A stretch of DNA of 64,000 nt from Microcaldota archaeon (lineage in GTDB: Archaea; Micrarchaeota; Micrarchaeia; Anstonellales; Bilamarchaeaceae), in NCBI GenBank assembly GCA_018812715.1, contig JAHJCT010000017.1:1-64000 (forward strand), written 5' to 3'. Shown piece after piece: positions 40,848 to 50,492 of this stretch. Positions within the stretch are counted from its first letter, which is position 1. Each line of letters begins with the position of its first letter. The notes below the pieces were generated by a model. The model was not told the DNA's origin and ran no database searches. It saw nothing but the letters and a program-made list of their open reading frames with translations. Made by a program: the position numbers and the translations under genes.

Positions 40848-42335
40848 TCACAAACTTATAAAATGAAACGTGAAGAGGCCAATAGCAGCCATCCCAAGGA
40901 AATACAAAGCAGCTGTTGATTTCTTTTCTTCCGCATCTGCTATAGCTGCAGAGCATATTACTGCATATAAAATCAAGTATGGTGGAACTATCGAAGATGA
41001 AAATGAAACTGCTTCTGCTACTGATGAATCATCCAGAAGCCCACCCATACTCTCAAGCAGATGTAATGTACTATTCATTATCAATGGCACCAACACTGCT
41101 CCAAATAAAAGCGTATATTTCTGTAGTGCAAATACCTGGCTTCTTTCTCTTTTGATCTGAAAATATCTTATGATGTCATCCGCAAGCATATCCAATCTGT
41201 TAAGTTTATTGGTATGAACCATATGTCTCATCATTTTACACACTCTTTTCAACACTTCAGAATTATTTCGTTGCCATAAATCATCTAACACTACATCAAT
41301 CCTGAGATTCATATCCAATTGCCTTCTTGATGTCTTTGCCTCTTCTGACAAAGCCCCAAATCCATTTTCAAGTTTTTCAAAAATCCTTTCAGGTTTTGTA
41401 GCCTTAGGCATTCCACTTACAGCAAAAAGTGCATCAGGTAGCATCTCTTCTATCTCTTCTCGTTTCTTCTCAATGTTGTAATTTGTGTATACAAAATATG
41501 CACCCATCCCAATCCCAAAAGCCAATGCAATCAACTGTATTCCAGGAACAATAAATCCACCTATAAATATCAGTCCAGGTAATATAAATTTCACATCAAA
41601 ACCTGTTCCTTTTGAGAGTACCGAATGTGGCATACTGGCTTTAGAAACCATTATGATGGCTGCACTGATGAGTGGAAAAACAATCAGCATAGCCAGCATC
41701 ACTTCAGTATTACTTATCTCTGTATTGAATGCAACCCTTCCTATTACTGCATAAACCAAAAAGAAAGTGGGGAAAATTGCAGTTGAAATAATGAACATCA
41801 GTCCAAACATCGCACTTTTTGCAGAATATTGCTTCAGCTTGTGTTGTTCAATGTATAGTAATTCATCCCCTATTTTTTTCATTTCATTTCCAGAACTTCC
41901 AATTTCATAAGCTGAAATAAGCTGTGAAGCCACTCTTTTGATAATTAGCGAATTTGATGCAGCAAAGGATGAGAGTGTTTTTTGAACCGTTATATCTACC
42001 TTTAATTTGCCTTCTGATGCTAGTTCCAGTGCACGTTCAAAAGAAATGCCCATCTCAAGAAACATTCCCATATTTCTAAGGAAAAACGGCATTTCTGTTT
42101 CCATTTGTGCGGTTCTTTTCCTAAGCTCTATTTCTGGAAGTATAAGAAAAAATCCGAATATTATGGCAAAAACCAAAGGAACAAACAAAATCTCCAAAAA
42201 CAATAAACTCAAAACAGATATTATGACCGACATTAGTATGGCCATTCCCATATATTTAGCCGGATTTATCCCAAGAGATTTCAGAGGTTTATTACACCTA
42301 CTCTTAATCTCAATTGCTGGAAAATATTCTATCAT
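40848..42335 (-). CDS. Type IV pilus/archaellum-type membrane platform protein (TadC/FlaJ-like)
   Basis: This integral membrane protein forms the base on which a secretion ATPase assembles pilin-like filaments. The 495-residue form contains two GspF/TadC-like units. Each has a cytoplasmic helical segment (METEMPFFLRNMGMFLEMGISFERAL and the divergent second copy EEMLPDALFAVSGM...) followed by membrane helices. About seven to nine membrane helices are visible. I start it at the ATG at 42335 (MIEYFPAIEIKSRC), right after the ATPase stop at 42337; the frame from 42365 overlaps that gene. It is co-transcribed with the ATPase. No pilin gene is next to it. Confidence 0.85.
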   Translation of the reverse strand: MIEYFPAIEIKSRCNKPLKSLGINPAKYMGMAILMSVIISVLSLLFLEILFVPLVFAIIFGFFLILPEIELRKRTAQMETEMPFFLRNMGMFLEMGISFERALELASEGKLKVDITVQKTLSSFAASNSLIIKRVASQLISAYEIGSSGNEMKKIGDELLYIEQHKLKQYSAKSAMFGLMFIISTAIFPTFFLVYAVIGRVAFNTEISNTEVMLAMLIVFPLISAAIIMVSKASMPHSVLSKGTGFDVKFILPGLIFIGGFIVPGIQLIALAFGIGMGAYFVYTNYNIEKKREEIEEMLPDALFAVSGMPKATKPERIFEKLENGFGALSEEAKTSRRQLDMNLRIDVVLDDLWQRNNSEVLKRVCKMMRHMVHTNKLNRLDMLADDIIRYFQIKRERSQVFALQKYTLLFGAVLVPLIMNSTLHLLESMGGLLDDSSVAEAVSFSSSIVPPYLILYAVICSAAIADAEEKKSTAALYFLGMAAIGLFTFHFISL

Positions 42336-42336
42336 A

Positions 42337-43602
42337 TTACCCCCCAAACAACTGCTCTTGTACATGACTGTAAAATTCCATGTATTCCAATCCTGCTTTG
42401 GTAATCAGTTTTTTTCTTTTCTTCAGCTCTTCTTCCATCTCCTGCTTATTCAATCCAAAACTTTCTGCTGCCTGCTCCATCAATGCAGTTTTTCCTAATT
42501 CTCTGATTTCAATTATCTTTCTAATTTCAACATTTTTCCTTTTTTTAGAATCATAAAGAAGCATTCTCCTCTGAATAACAATGCAGTCAATGCATTTGAC
42601 ATCATTTTCATTTATGCCAAATGAGCGCAGCCTTGAAACTGCCTCATCAACACTCTGTGCATGCAGTGTGGCATAACTTCCCCTTGCTTGTCCGGCTAAT
42701 AATACATCAAAAAGTGCCTCTGCTTCTTCCTTATTTCTCACTTCGCCCACAATCATCCTGTCCGGCCGCATCCTCAAAGAATCATAAACCAGATCTTTCA
42801 GATGAATGCCCATTTCTTTATTTGCTATAAGTCTCAGCTGGTGCTCATGGGGAATATTTATCTCAGGGGTCTCTTCGGTAATTATAACTCTTTCATTAGC
42901 AGGTACAAATGAAAAAAGTGCATTAAGGGTTGTTGTCTTTCCACTTGCTGTATTACCTCCAATAATTATCGAGCAGTCGCATTGCATCAGTATTGACAGC
43001 ACTGCAAGAGAGTCTAATGAGATTGTGTCATTTAACACTAATTCTTTTGGTGAAAATGGGATATCTCTAAATTTCCTGATTGTTATTTCTCCTTGTGAGA
43101 TCGGCGGCAATGAAGCATGCAGTCTGGAGCCATCAGCAAGTGCAGCATCCAGCCTTGGATTTTGCATTGTAATGTGCCGCCCCAAACTTCTTCCCATTTT
43201 GTTTATCATATCAGCTATTGCTTTTTCATTTTCAAAGCATGCATTTACTGTTTTCCAGCCTTTTTTTCTAAGATAAACATAAATCGGTTTACCCGGCCCT
43301 ATAACGCTTATTTCTTCAATCTCATGGTCTTGGATTAAATTTTCCATGAATGCAAATCCACAGATATGCATTGTAGCAATTCTGCAGAGATAATCCTGCT
43401 GATTCATATTCAGGTATATACCACTTTCTTCTGCAGTTTTAAGCAATATTTTCTCTACCAAAAGTTCGCTTTCTTCTCTGCGTGTAGCCTCTTTGAAGCG
43501 TTCTTCAGTTGCAATAATCAGCTCTTCCTCATCCTTGCTCAAAATAGGCAAGTCTATTTCATATTCCCCATTCTTCAGAATCTGCCAACCTAACACATCC
43601 AT
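42337..43602 (-). CDS. Type II/IV secretion-type ATPase (pilus or archaellum motor)
   Basis: This hexameric motor of the GspE/VirB11/FlaI family powers filament assembly. The 421-residue protein has an N-terminal helical region and then the ATPase core: Walker A GGNTASGKTTTLNAL near residue 218, the Asp box ITEETPEINIPHEHQ, Walker B with RPDRMIVGEVRNKEEAEA, and the His box YATLHAQSVDEAVSRL. The archaeal-type start MDVLGWQILKNGEYEI is short. Together with the TadC-like gene after it, it forms the minimal core of an archaeal type IV pilus-like system; the prepilin peptidase at 60206 could complete it. Confidence 0.92.
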   Translation of the reverse strand: MDVLGWQILKNGEYEIDLPILSKDEEELIIATEERFKEATRREESELLVEKILLKTAEESGIYLNMNQQDYLCRIATMHICGFAFMENLIQDHEIEEISVIGPGKPIYVYLRKKGWKTVNACFENEKAIADMINKMGRSLGRHITMQNPRLDAALADGSRLHASLPPISQGEITIRKFRDIPFSPKELVLNDTISLDSLAVLSILMQCDCSIIIGGNTASGKTTTLNALFSFVPANERVIITEETPEINIPHEHQLRLIANKEMGIHLKDLVYDSLRMRPDRMIVGEVRNKEEAEALFDVLLAGQARGSYATLHAQSVDEAVSRLRSFGINENDVKCIDCIVIQRRMLLYDSKKRKNVEIRKIIEIRELGKTALMEQAAESFGLNKQEMEEELKKRKKLITKAGLEYMEFYSHVQEQLFGG

Positions 43603-43677
43603 CCCCAGTTCATTTCCACTACAAGCATTTTAACATTTTCGCAATCCTTAAAAAGACATTTACATACACTATAACAT

Positions 43678-44475
43678 ATGAGATTTAGACGTACTCAGTT
43701 GCATCACCACATTACAAAAAAAGCACCACTCGTTGTTTCTTTAACAAGTGCTGTATTACTCTCACGTTGCAATGATCCAAGCCCCCTCCCAGAACAACCT
43801 CCAATACAAAAAAGCGCGGTTTCGAAAGATATTGAGCAACCCTATTACACATTGGAAAAAGATGTTCAATCTACTAAAGCACCACTTACGAAAGCGCCCC
43901 CTAAGAAAACCTCACGAGTATTAAACTATACTGAATCTCTTCAAGCCCTTCGTGATAACGGATTTGGAAAGGCTGCAGATGTTCTGGAATACCGTGTTGC
44001 AGGAAAAGAGCGCAATATGGATATCTCACAAAAGCGTGCAGTTCTCATATCTACTGATATTCTCGAGTTTCTTCCTTCGATGGAAAAGGCACAAAAACTC
44101 CTTGAAATAATGCCCCACTCAACAGTAGAATTGATAGTTTCAATTACAGAAAGAGGCGTTTCAGTACAGGAGGCAGAGGGAATAGCAGAGTTTCATCTGG
44201 CATTTACAAAACATATGCAATTCAGAAAACTTGATCAATTCGACAGAAACCATTCCCATGTTATTGGAAGAGACTGGCCTGAGATAAATTATACCGGCGA
44301 TGGAACAACCTGGCAACAACGCAAACAAGACTGGAACAAGCATGGTGTTGAAAACTTCCAGACAGCAGCAAATATCTGCAGGTATATGCGTGCTGCATCA
44401 AAGAAAAATTACTTCAAAAAGGCCCATAAACCAAAAAAATCCTGGTCAAAGAGTCTTGACCATTATTGTGAGTAA
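43678..44475 (+). CDS. Possible lipid-anchored protein, unknown
   Basis: The 265-residue product has a basic start (MRFRRTQLHHHITKK), a hydrophobic stretch (APLVVSLTSAVLLS) and then RCNDPSPLPEQPP, where a Cys after the hydrophobic core could be a lipid attachment site. A Pro/Lys/Thr-rich linker leads to about 180 helical residues ending KKNYFKKAHKPKKSWSKSLDHYCE, strongly basic. A TATA-like CACTATAACA precedes it at short range. It stands alone between the pilus ATPase and the glycan genes. No family is recognised. Confidence 0.6.
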   Translation: MRFRRTQLHHHITKKAPLVVSLTSAVLLSRCNDPSPLPEQPPIQKSAVSKDIEQPYYTLEKDVQSTKAPLTKAPPKKTSRVLNYTESLQALRDNGFGKAADVLEYRVAGKERNMDISQKRAVLISTDILEFLPSMEKAQKLLEIMPHSTVELIVSITERGVSVQEAEGIAEFHLAFTKHMQFRKLDQFDRNHSHVIGRDWPEINYTGDGTTWQQRKQDWNKHGVENFQTAANICRYMRAASKKNYFKKAHKPKKSWSKSLDHYCE

Positions 44476-44506
44476 TTTTAAACGGTTTTCCTAGCTAATT
44501 CTATTT

Positions 44507-45418
44507 ATGAAGGTCGCAGTTACTGGAGGGGCAGGCTTTATTGGCTCTCATCTTGTTGATAAATTAATAGAAGAAGGCCATATAGTTGTTGTAATAGACA
44601 ATCTGCTCTCAGGCAAAGAAGAAAATATCAATAAGGAAGCTGTTTTTGTCAGAAAAGATATTCGTCACAATCTTTCAAAAGATCTGGAAGGCGTAGAGGC
44701 TGTTTTCCATCTGGCAGCAGATCCAGATGTGCGTGCAAGTGCAGAAGCTCCCAGAACTAGCTTTGATCTGAATGTAGAAGGCACCTTTGATCTATTGGAA
44801 TCCTGCCGAAGAGCGGATATAGAGCACATACTATTTGCTTCTACGTCTACAGTTTACGGTGAAGCAGAAGCAATACCTACTCCAGAAGATTATCCCTGTA
44901 TGCCTATAAGCAATTATGGCGCAAGCAAACTTGCGTGCGAAGCATATATTTCAGCTTTCTCAGCTTCTTATGGATTCAAAGGCACTTCTCTTCGCTTTGC
45001 AAACATCTTTGGCGAGCGCAGCACCCATGGAGTTATGTTTGATTTTTTCCATAAATTAAATAAGAGTCAAAATCAGCTTGAAATTTTAGGGGATGGCAAT
45101 CAGGATAAATCGTATCTGCATGTTTCAGATTGCGTTTCGGCTATTTTAGCAGCCTGGCAGCATCAGGATGCACAGTATGATGTTTTCAATGTTGGGAGTA
45201 GGGAAAAAACGACTGTGAAAGAGCTTGCAGAGCTGATGTGCAGGATAATGGATATTTCGCCAGAATTCAAGTATACTGGTACTCCAAGGGGATGGGTTGG
45301 AGATGTTAAAGTTATGTTGTTAGACACATCCAAGCTAGAAAAACTCGGCTGGAAAGAAGAAGTAAGCTTTGAAGAAGGGATGAAGAGATACTTGCGCTTC
45401 CTCGAAAGCAGATCATGA
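44507..45418 (+). CDS. NAD-dependent sugar-nucleotide epimerase (GalE-like)
   Basis: The 303-residue extended-SDR enzyme begins MKVAVTGGAGFIGSHLVD with the GxxGxxG loop. The active site has Ser/Thr in FASTSTVYGEAEAIP and YxxxK in NYGASKLACEAY. SLRFANIFGERS and DKSYLHVSDCVSAI are typical of UDP-glucose/UDP-GlcNAc 4-epimerases. The substrate cannot be fixed further. It opens the glycan island on the plus strand, 31 bp after the orphan lipoprotein-like gene and 21 bp before the phosphodiesterase-like gene. Confidence 0.9.
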   Translation: MKVAVTGGAGFIGSHLVDKLIEEGHIVVVIDNLLSGKEENINKEAVFVRKDIRHNLSKDLEGVEAVFHLAADPDVRASAEAPRTSFDLNVEGTFDLLESCRRADIEHILFASTSTVYGEAEAIPTPEDYPCMPISNYGASKLACEAYISAFSASYGFKGTSLRFANIFGERSTHGVMFDFFHKLNKSQNQLEILGDGNQDKSYLHVSDCVSAILAAWQHQDAQYDVFNVGSREKTTVKELAELMCRIMDISPEFKYTGTPRGWVGDVKVMLLDTSKLEKLGWKEEVSFEEGMKRYLRFLESRS

Positions 45419-45439
45419 TACTCTGATGAGGGCTGGTAA

Positions 45440-46915
45440 ATGAAAAAACGTGTTGTTATTATTGGAATCGATGGTGGCAATTGGAATATCCTCTATAATA
45501 TATTATCAAAATTACCAACTCTTAAACATATAACTGAAAATGGATGCTGCGGTACTCTATTCAGTACATTTCCGTATGTTACAGCACCTGCATGGACCTC
45601 AGCTTTTACTGGTATGAATCCAGGTAAACATGGAATTTTTGATTTCTTCAAATATCCTAACTATTCTAGAAAACTTGTCACTTCATCTGACATCAAGAGT
45701 TCTCTAGTATGGGAAACATTGTCAAATATGAATAAAAAATCGATTGTAATTGGCGTTCCACTCACATATCCAGTAACTGAAATAAACGGTTTAATGGTTT
45801 CTGGATTTGGTGCACCTGGAACTCATGTTGACTTTGTATACCCATATAATCTTAAAGATGAAATTCTCAATTTTTTTCCTAATTACCGTATAAGTCCCAA
45901 TCATGTTTATGAAAATGGCAAAGATATTTATCTGAAAGAACTAATTGAAATTGCAAATCAAAAATCTGAGATTACTAAACTTTTTGTAAATAAATATCCA
46001 GATTGGGATCTGTTGATAACTGTTTTTTCTTGCTCTGATTGGGTACAGCACTGGTATCAAGGAGATGAACGATCAATTTACCAAGTCTATAAAATAATTG
46101 ATGACTTTCTCTTTTGGGTATTAAAAAATCTTTATGATAAGAACACTACGATTATTTTAATTTCTGATCATGGTTTTCAAGAGATTAATCGTATCTGTTA
46201 TATCAATACATACCTAAAACAACAAGGATATCTACGTATCAAGAAGAACATACTCAAAAGTATGCTCTCAACATTTGGTATCACACGCCGTACAATTAGA
46301 GCATTGGATTCTTTGAATTTAAGACGATTTGTTCCTTCCAGTGCAAAAGAAAAATTACCTGTAAATGTTTTTGATAGTTCAAAAATTGATTTCGAACAAA
46401 GCCAGTGTTGGATGCCTTCTTCCACTACTTACGGCCTTTTTGTGAAGAATGGCACAAATCTGCAAGAATTGATCAAAAAACTAACTTCTCTCTGCGATCC
46501 GTCTAATGGTAATCCCATTTTCAAAAAAATTCTAAAAAAAGAGCAGGTTTTCTGGGGCCAACATTTAACTAATGCTCCAGATCTTATTTTTATTCCAAAT
46601 TCTGGCTATTATATCGCTGAAGGCTATTCACAAAAATTGTTAGCAGATATATCTAGTACTAATATGCCACGTGGGGCACACAATCTAACTGGTATGTATG
46701 CTGTCCTTGGTAATAGTATAGAAGCTCAGAAAATGGATCTTGTTATCTGGGACATCGCCTCCCTGGTTTTTACTTTGTTTGATATGCCAGTTCCATCTAA
46801 GATGGATGGGAAAGTTCATGAAAAAATGTTTAAAAGAGGCCGAAAGTATCCCAACAAAAAGTTTTATGATAACACTCTTGACAGACTCAAACAAAAACTA
46901 AGAAAAAAGAAATAA
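45440..46915 (+). CDS. Type I phosphodiesterase/nucleotide pyrophosphatase-like enzyme
   Basis: The 491-residue protein belongs to the alkaline phosphatase superfamily. Metal ligands are visible in VVIIGIDGGNWNIL (Asp near residue 10) and IILISDHGFQE (Asp-His near 242). The nucleophile is in TAPAWTSAFTGMNPGKHG (Thr/Ser near 50). A late His site is probable near MPRGAHNLTGMY. Archaeal members of this kind often lie in glycan clusters and may transfer or cleave phosphodiesters on sugars or lipids. The exact substrate is unknown. A+T content rises from here to about 55650 compared with flanking genes, suggesting the island arrived as a block. Confidence 0.85.
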   Translation: MKKRVVIIGIDGGNWNILYNILSKLPTLKHITENGCCGTLFSTFPYVTAPAWTSAFTGMNPGKHGIFDFFKYPNYSRKLVTSSDIKSSLVWETLSNMNKKSIVIGVPLTYPVTEINGLMVSGFGAPGTHVDFVYPYNLKDEILNFFPNYRISPNHVYENGKDIYLKELIEIANQKSEITKLFVNKYPDWDLLITVFSCSDWVQHWYQGDERSIYQVYKIIDDFLFWVLKNLYDKNTTIILISDHGFQEINRICYINTYLKQQGYLRIKKNILKSMLSTFGITRRTIRALDSLNLRRFVPSSAKEKLPVNVFDSSKIDFEQSQCWMPSSTTYGLFVKNGTNLQELIKKLTSLCDPSNGNPIFKKILKKEQVFWGQHLTNAPDLIFIPNSGYYIAEGYSQKLLADISSTNMPRGAHNLTGMYAVLGNSIEAQKMDLVIWDIASLVFTLFDMPVPSKMDGKVHEKMFKRGRKYPNKKFYDNTLDRLKQKLRKKK

Positions 46916-46964
46916 TTCTATTACCTTTAAAGCAACTTCTATATTGATAAAAAATAGGTATGAT

Positions 46965-47927
46965 ATGAGGGTTCTTTTCATAGGTTGCGGATCTATTGGT
47001 TTACGCCATATAGGCATTCTTAGGCAAATAGATCCAAAGCTAGAAATCATTGCCTACAGAACAAGTACAACCAATTCAGATTTGTTAGATAAATTGGGGG
47101 TCGTATATTACACCTCTTTAAATGAAGCGTTCACTAAAAAATTGGATGCTGTTTTTGTAACGAATCCAAGCTCAGAACATGTGAAAACTATTCTAAAGGT
47201 CAAGGATCACACCAATTATATATTTGTAGAAAAACCCCTCTCCACTAATCTTAACCACGCCTCAGAGTTAAGTTCATTAAAAAATATTTTTTTGATTGGT
47301 TATTCACTTCGCTACCACCCAGTACTTACCAAAGTAAAAGAATTGGTTGATAGTGGGGTGTTGGGCAGACTTATCTATGCAGAAGCTTCAGTTGGACAAT
47401 ATTTACCGTACTGGCGACCAAACATAGATTATCGCAAATCTCATACTGCTAAAAAAGAATTAAGTGGCAGTACACTATTGGAACTCAGTCATGAATTAGA
47501 CTATCTATGTTGGCTGATTGGTTATCCATCAGAACTTTTCTGTCGCTCAGGAAAATTTTCTGATCTCGAAATAGAAACAGATGATATCGTTGAAGTAATT
47601 ATTAGTTTTGATAACTCCACTATTGCTAGGATACATCTAGATCTCTTACTCAGAAAACCATCAAGAACAGGAAGAATAATCGGAACTAAAGGGGATATCT
47701 CCTTTGATATTCTAAACGGCTCAGTTGAACTTAACACAGGCACCACTGAAACATTTCATTTCAAAGAATATGATATGTATACAACTCAAATGAAACATTT
47801 TCTTAATATTGTTAATGGCAAGGCAAAACCTTTAGTTACTTTGTCAGAAGGATTAAATGTCTTGAAACTAGCAATTGCAGCTCAACACTCCAGTGAGAAA
47901 AATAAGGTAGTTGAGGTAAAATTATGA
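46965..47927 (+). CDS. Gfo/Idh/MocA-family sugar oxidoreductase
   Basis: The 320-residue protein starts MRVLFIGCGSIGLRHIG, a Rossmann NAD(P)-binding motif. Family marks are VTNPSSEHVKTIL, the EKP box (IFVEKPLSTNL, catalytic Lys) and SHELDYLCWLIG with the substrate His region. Such enzymes oxidise or reduce hydroxyls of sugars or sugar nucleotides. Its last 4 bp overlap the CMP-sugar synthetase gene (ATGA), which ties it to nonulosonic acid metabolism, perhaps modifying the precursor or final sugar. Confidence 0.9.
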   Translation: MRVLFIGCGSIGLRHIGILRQIDPKLEIIAYRTSTTNSDLLDKLGVVYYTSLNEAFTKKLDAVFVTNPSSEHVKTILKVKDHTNYIFVEKPLSTNLNHASELSSLKNIFLIGYSLRYHPVLTKVKELVDSGVLGRLIYAEASVGQYLPYWRPNIDYRKSHTAKKELSGSTLLELSHELDYLCWLIGYPSELFCRSGKFSDLEIETDDIVEVIISFDNSTIARIHLDLLLRKPSRTGRIIGTKGDISFDILNGSVELNTGTTETFHFKEYDMYTTQMKHFLNIVNGKAKPLVTLSEGLNVLKLAIAAQHSSEKNKVVEVKL

Positions 47928-48631
47928 ATATTTTAATCACAATTTGTGCAAGAGGCGGGTCTAAAGGTGTTCCAAAGAAAAATTTACTGAAATTAGATGG
48001 TAAATCATTATTGGAACTTGCAATTACAAAGGGCTTAGCTTTGAAAGAATCGATTGATGTTATTGTATCAACAGATAATAATGAAATTGCAGATGTTGCA
48101 CGCAAAGCTGGGGCCAAAGTTCCTTTCATGAGACCTGCCAATTTAGCTATTGATACCGCACCTAAATTTCCAGTTCTAAAGCATGCTCTCAAAGAATCAG
48201 AAAAAATATTCAATAAACGCTATGATATAATCGTAGATCTTGACGTTTCAGTACCCTTCACTACGAAAGACGATATAACAAAAGCTATACAAATGATGAA
48301 AGATGACCAAGCTACCGATACGCTAGTAGCTGCGTATGTTTCAGATCACAATCCTTATTTCAATATGATGGAAGAAAAGCATGGTTATCTTACTCTCTGC
48401 AAAAAACCGCAAAGTAGTCTAAATAGAAGACAAGATGCACCTACAGTATATCAACTTACTGCAGGCATCCTAGTCACTAGACGAAATATTTTACTTGAAG
48501 GGAATTCTCTATATACTAATAAAGTAAAAGCATTTGTCATGCCTTTGCAAAGGTCAGTTATGATTGATAATGAACTTGATTTTCAATTTGCTAAATTTCT
48601 TATCCAAAATAAAATAGTAAAACTAGGGTAG
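47924..48631 (+). CDS. CMP-nonulosonic acid synthetase (NeuA/LegF-like)
   Basis: It activates a nine-carbon keto sugar acid with CTP to CMP-sugar. The 235-residue cytidylyltransferase has the nucleotide-binding motif CARGGSKGVPKKN near residue 8, the Asp pair in DIIVDLDVSVPF, and NRRQDAPTVYQLTAGILV, which in NeuA homologues contacts the sugar. Length agrees with short NeuA proteins without an esterase domain. It overlaps the oxidoreductase gene by 4 bp and is 6 bp before the SDR gene. The cluster context points to CMP-legionaminic acid. Confidence 0.9.
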   Translation: MNILITICARGGSKGVPKKNLLKLDGKSLLELAITKGLALKESIDVIVSTDNNEIADVARKAGAKVPFMRPANLAIDTAPKFPVLKHALKESEKIFNKRYDIIVDLDVSVPFTTKDDITKAIQMMKDDQATDTLVAAYVSDHNPYFNMMEEKHGYLTLCKKPQSSLNRRQDAPTVYQLTAGILVTRRNILLEGNSLYTNKVKAFVMPLQRSVMIDNELDFQFAKFLIQNKIVKLG

Positions 48632-48637
48632 ATTAGG

Positions 48638-49432
48638 ATGGATGAAGTAACTAAACTTTTTAACATGGAAGGAAAAACCATATTTATTACTGGAGGTGCC
48701 GGCATATTAGGGCCCATGCATGCCGAAATACTTGCAGATGCTGGAGCCAACATTGTTCTTGTAGATGTTTCAGATAATCTAGAAAAAGAAGTTGAACGTA
48801 TACGAAAAGAAAAACATTGTGAAATAATTGGAATTAAAGCCGATATTTCTAATGAAAATGATGTAGATAATGCTGTTAAGACATCAATCGATAAATTTGG
48901 TGGGATTGATGTTCTTATTAATAATGCAGCTACCAAATCTGAACATTTTTTTGAAGTATTCGAAAATTTTCCTCTTAAAGATTGGAACAAGGTTCTTGAT
49001 GTTAATCTTACTGGTATGTTTATATGTGCTAAGAAAATTGGTTCCTACATGGCTGAGAAAGGTGGGGGCGTAATAATCAATGTTTCCTCCATTTATGGGA
49101 TGGTAAGTCCAAATCAGAACATCTACCCTCAAGATTCTGGTATAAATACGCCTGCGATTTATTCAGCTAGTAAAGGAGCGGTATTCAATTTTACCCGTTA
49201 TCTTGCCACTTATTGGGCCAAAAAGAACATCCGCGTCAATACAATCACTTTTGGTGGAGTGTATTGGAACCAAAATAAAGAGTTTGTCTCTAACTATAGT
49301 CAAAAAACACCCCTTGGTCGAATGGCAAGAAGAGAAGATTACAAGGGCGCAATACTTTTTTTAGCTTCTGATGCTTCTTCTTATATGACTGGGGCAAATT
49401 TGGTCGTTGATGGAGGGTGGACCTGTTGGTAA
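48638..49432 (+). CDS. SDR-family oxidoreductase (PtmA-like)
   Basis: This 264-residue classical short-chain dehydrogenase shows IFITGGAGILGPMHAEIL (cofactor loop), NNAATK in place of NNAG, catalytic Ser in NVSSIYGMV and YSASKGAVFNFTRYLA (YxxxK). The C-terminus YMTGANLVVDGGWT is standard. SDRs of this type (PtmA) occur beside CMP-nonulosonate synthetase genes in Campylobacter flagellin glycosylation loci, where they affect legionaminic acid derivatives. It overlaps the next gene by 7-16 bp depending on that start. Confidence 0.9.
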   Translation: MDEVTKLFNMEGKTIFITGGAGILGPMHAEILADAGANIVLVDVSDNLEKEVERIRKEKHCEIIGIKADISNENDVDNAVKTSIDKFGGIDVLINNAATKSEHFFEVFENFPLKDWNKVLDVNLTGMFICAKKIGSYMAEKGGGVIINVSSIYGMVSPNQNIYPQDSGINTPAIYSASKGAVFNFTRYLATYWAKKNIRVNTITFGGVYWNQNKEFVSNYSQKTPLGRMARREDYKGAILFLASDASSYMTGANLVVDGGWTCW

Positions 49433-50487
49433 AAAAATCCTACATTACCATAGCAGGAAAAAAAATCGGGACCAACTACCCCTGCTTTATTATTGCAGAA
49501 GCCGGAGTCAATCACAATGGCAGTGTAGAACTTGCAAAAAAGCTAATCGATGCAGCAGTTGATGCCAAAGCTGATGCAATAAAATTCCAAACATTTAAGG
49601 CAGAAGAGCTTGCAACAGAACACGTAGAAAAAGCAGACTATCAAAAATCATCTACCGAAAAAAATGAAAGTCAACTTGAAATGTTAAAAAAACTTGAACT
49701 TAGCGAAGAAGAGTTCAAAGAACTTTATGATTATTGCCAGAAGAAAGGAATTATTTTCTTGTCAACTCCTTTTGATTATCAAAGTGCAGATTTACTTGAA
49801 CGTTTGGGTATTTTAACTTATAAAATTTCTTCAGGAGATCTGAATAATTATCCATTTTTATCGTATGTTGCCAAAAAAGGAAAGCCGATAATACTTTCAA
49901 CTGGTATGAGTACTATAGATGAAATTTCACGTGCAATCCAATCGATCCATAATACTGGTAAGAATGATGTTATTCTTTTGCAATGTACCTCTTCCTATCC
50001 TGCACCTTTTGATGAAATAAATCTCAGAGTTATGGATACTTTAAGAAAAAAGTTCAGCATTCCAGTTGGTTTTTCTGATCATACTGTTGGCATTGAGGTG
50101 CCATTAGCTGCAGTAGCTCTTGGCGCCTCTGTAATAGAGAAACATTTTACTCTTGATAGGTCTATGGATGGACCAGATCACAAAGCTTCTATAGAACCAA
50201 AAGAGCTGAAATTATTAATAAGATCTGTAAGAAACGTGGAGGCTGCTCTTGGTTCATCTGATAAAAAACCTATGCTATCAGAAAAAGATCTCCGTATCAT
50301 AGCAAGGAAAAAAATCGTTGCTGTTAAAGATATAAAAAAAGGGGAAATTTTATCTTTTGAATCATTATCTTTTAAGAGATCTTCAATTGGTCTCGATCCT
50401 TCATCTGCTAATAGTTTGATTGGAAAAAAATCCAAAAGAGTCATAAAAAAAGATGCACCAATCCTTTTGGAATATGTGGAGGTATGA
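49426..50487 (+). CDS. Nonulosonic acid synthase (NeuB/LegI-like)
   Basis: It condenses PEP with a six-carbon amino sugar to a nonulosonic acid. The protein has the TIM-barrel start FIIAEAGVNHNGSVELAKKL with KADAIKFQTFKAEEL, and later LSTGMSTIDEI, LQCTSSYPAP and VGFSDHTVGIEVPLAA. A C-terminal SAF antifreeze-like domain follows (IVAVKDIKKGEILSFESL). I prefer the TTG at 49426, because GGAGG at 49412-49416 lies 9 nt before it; a GTG at 49417 touches that site. It ends 5 bp before the preferred NeuC start. Confidence 0.92.
   Translation: MVKKSYITIAGKKIGTNYPCFIIAEAGVNHNGSVELAKKLIDAAVDAKADAIKFQTFKAEELATEHVEKADYQKSSTEKNESQLEMLKKLELSEEEFKELYDYCQKKGIIFLSTPFDYQSADLLERLGILTYKISSGDLNNYPFLSYVAKKGKPIILSTGMSTIDEISRAIQSIHNTGKNDVILLQCTSSYPAPFDEINLRVMDTLRKKFSIPVGFSDHTVGIEVPLAAVALGASVIEKHFTLDRSMDGPDHKASIEPKELKLLIRSVRNVEAALGSSDKKPMLSEKDLRIIARKKIVAVKDIKKGEILSFESLSFKRSSIGLDPSSANSLIGKKSKRVIKKDAPILLEYVEV
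50478..50483 (+). promoter_or_regulatory. Shine-Dalgarno deciding the NeuC-like start
   Basis: GGAGGT ends directly against the ATG at 50484 but is 9 nt from an in-frame TTG at 50493. Normal SD spacing favours the TTG. Confidence 0.5.
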
Positions 50488-50492
50488 TTCTT

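Noticed and set aside
42806-43276. 156-codon open frame antisense to the pilus ATPase
   Set aside because: Antisense to a protein with all ATPase motifs; no support of its own.
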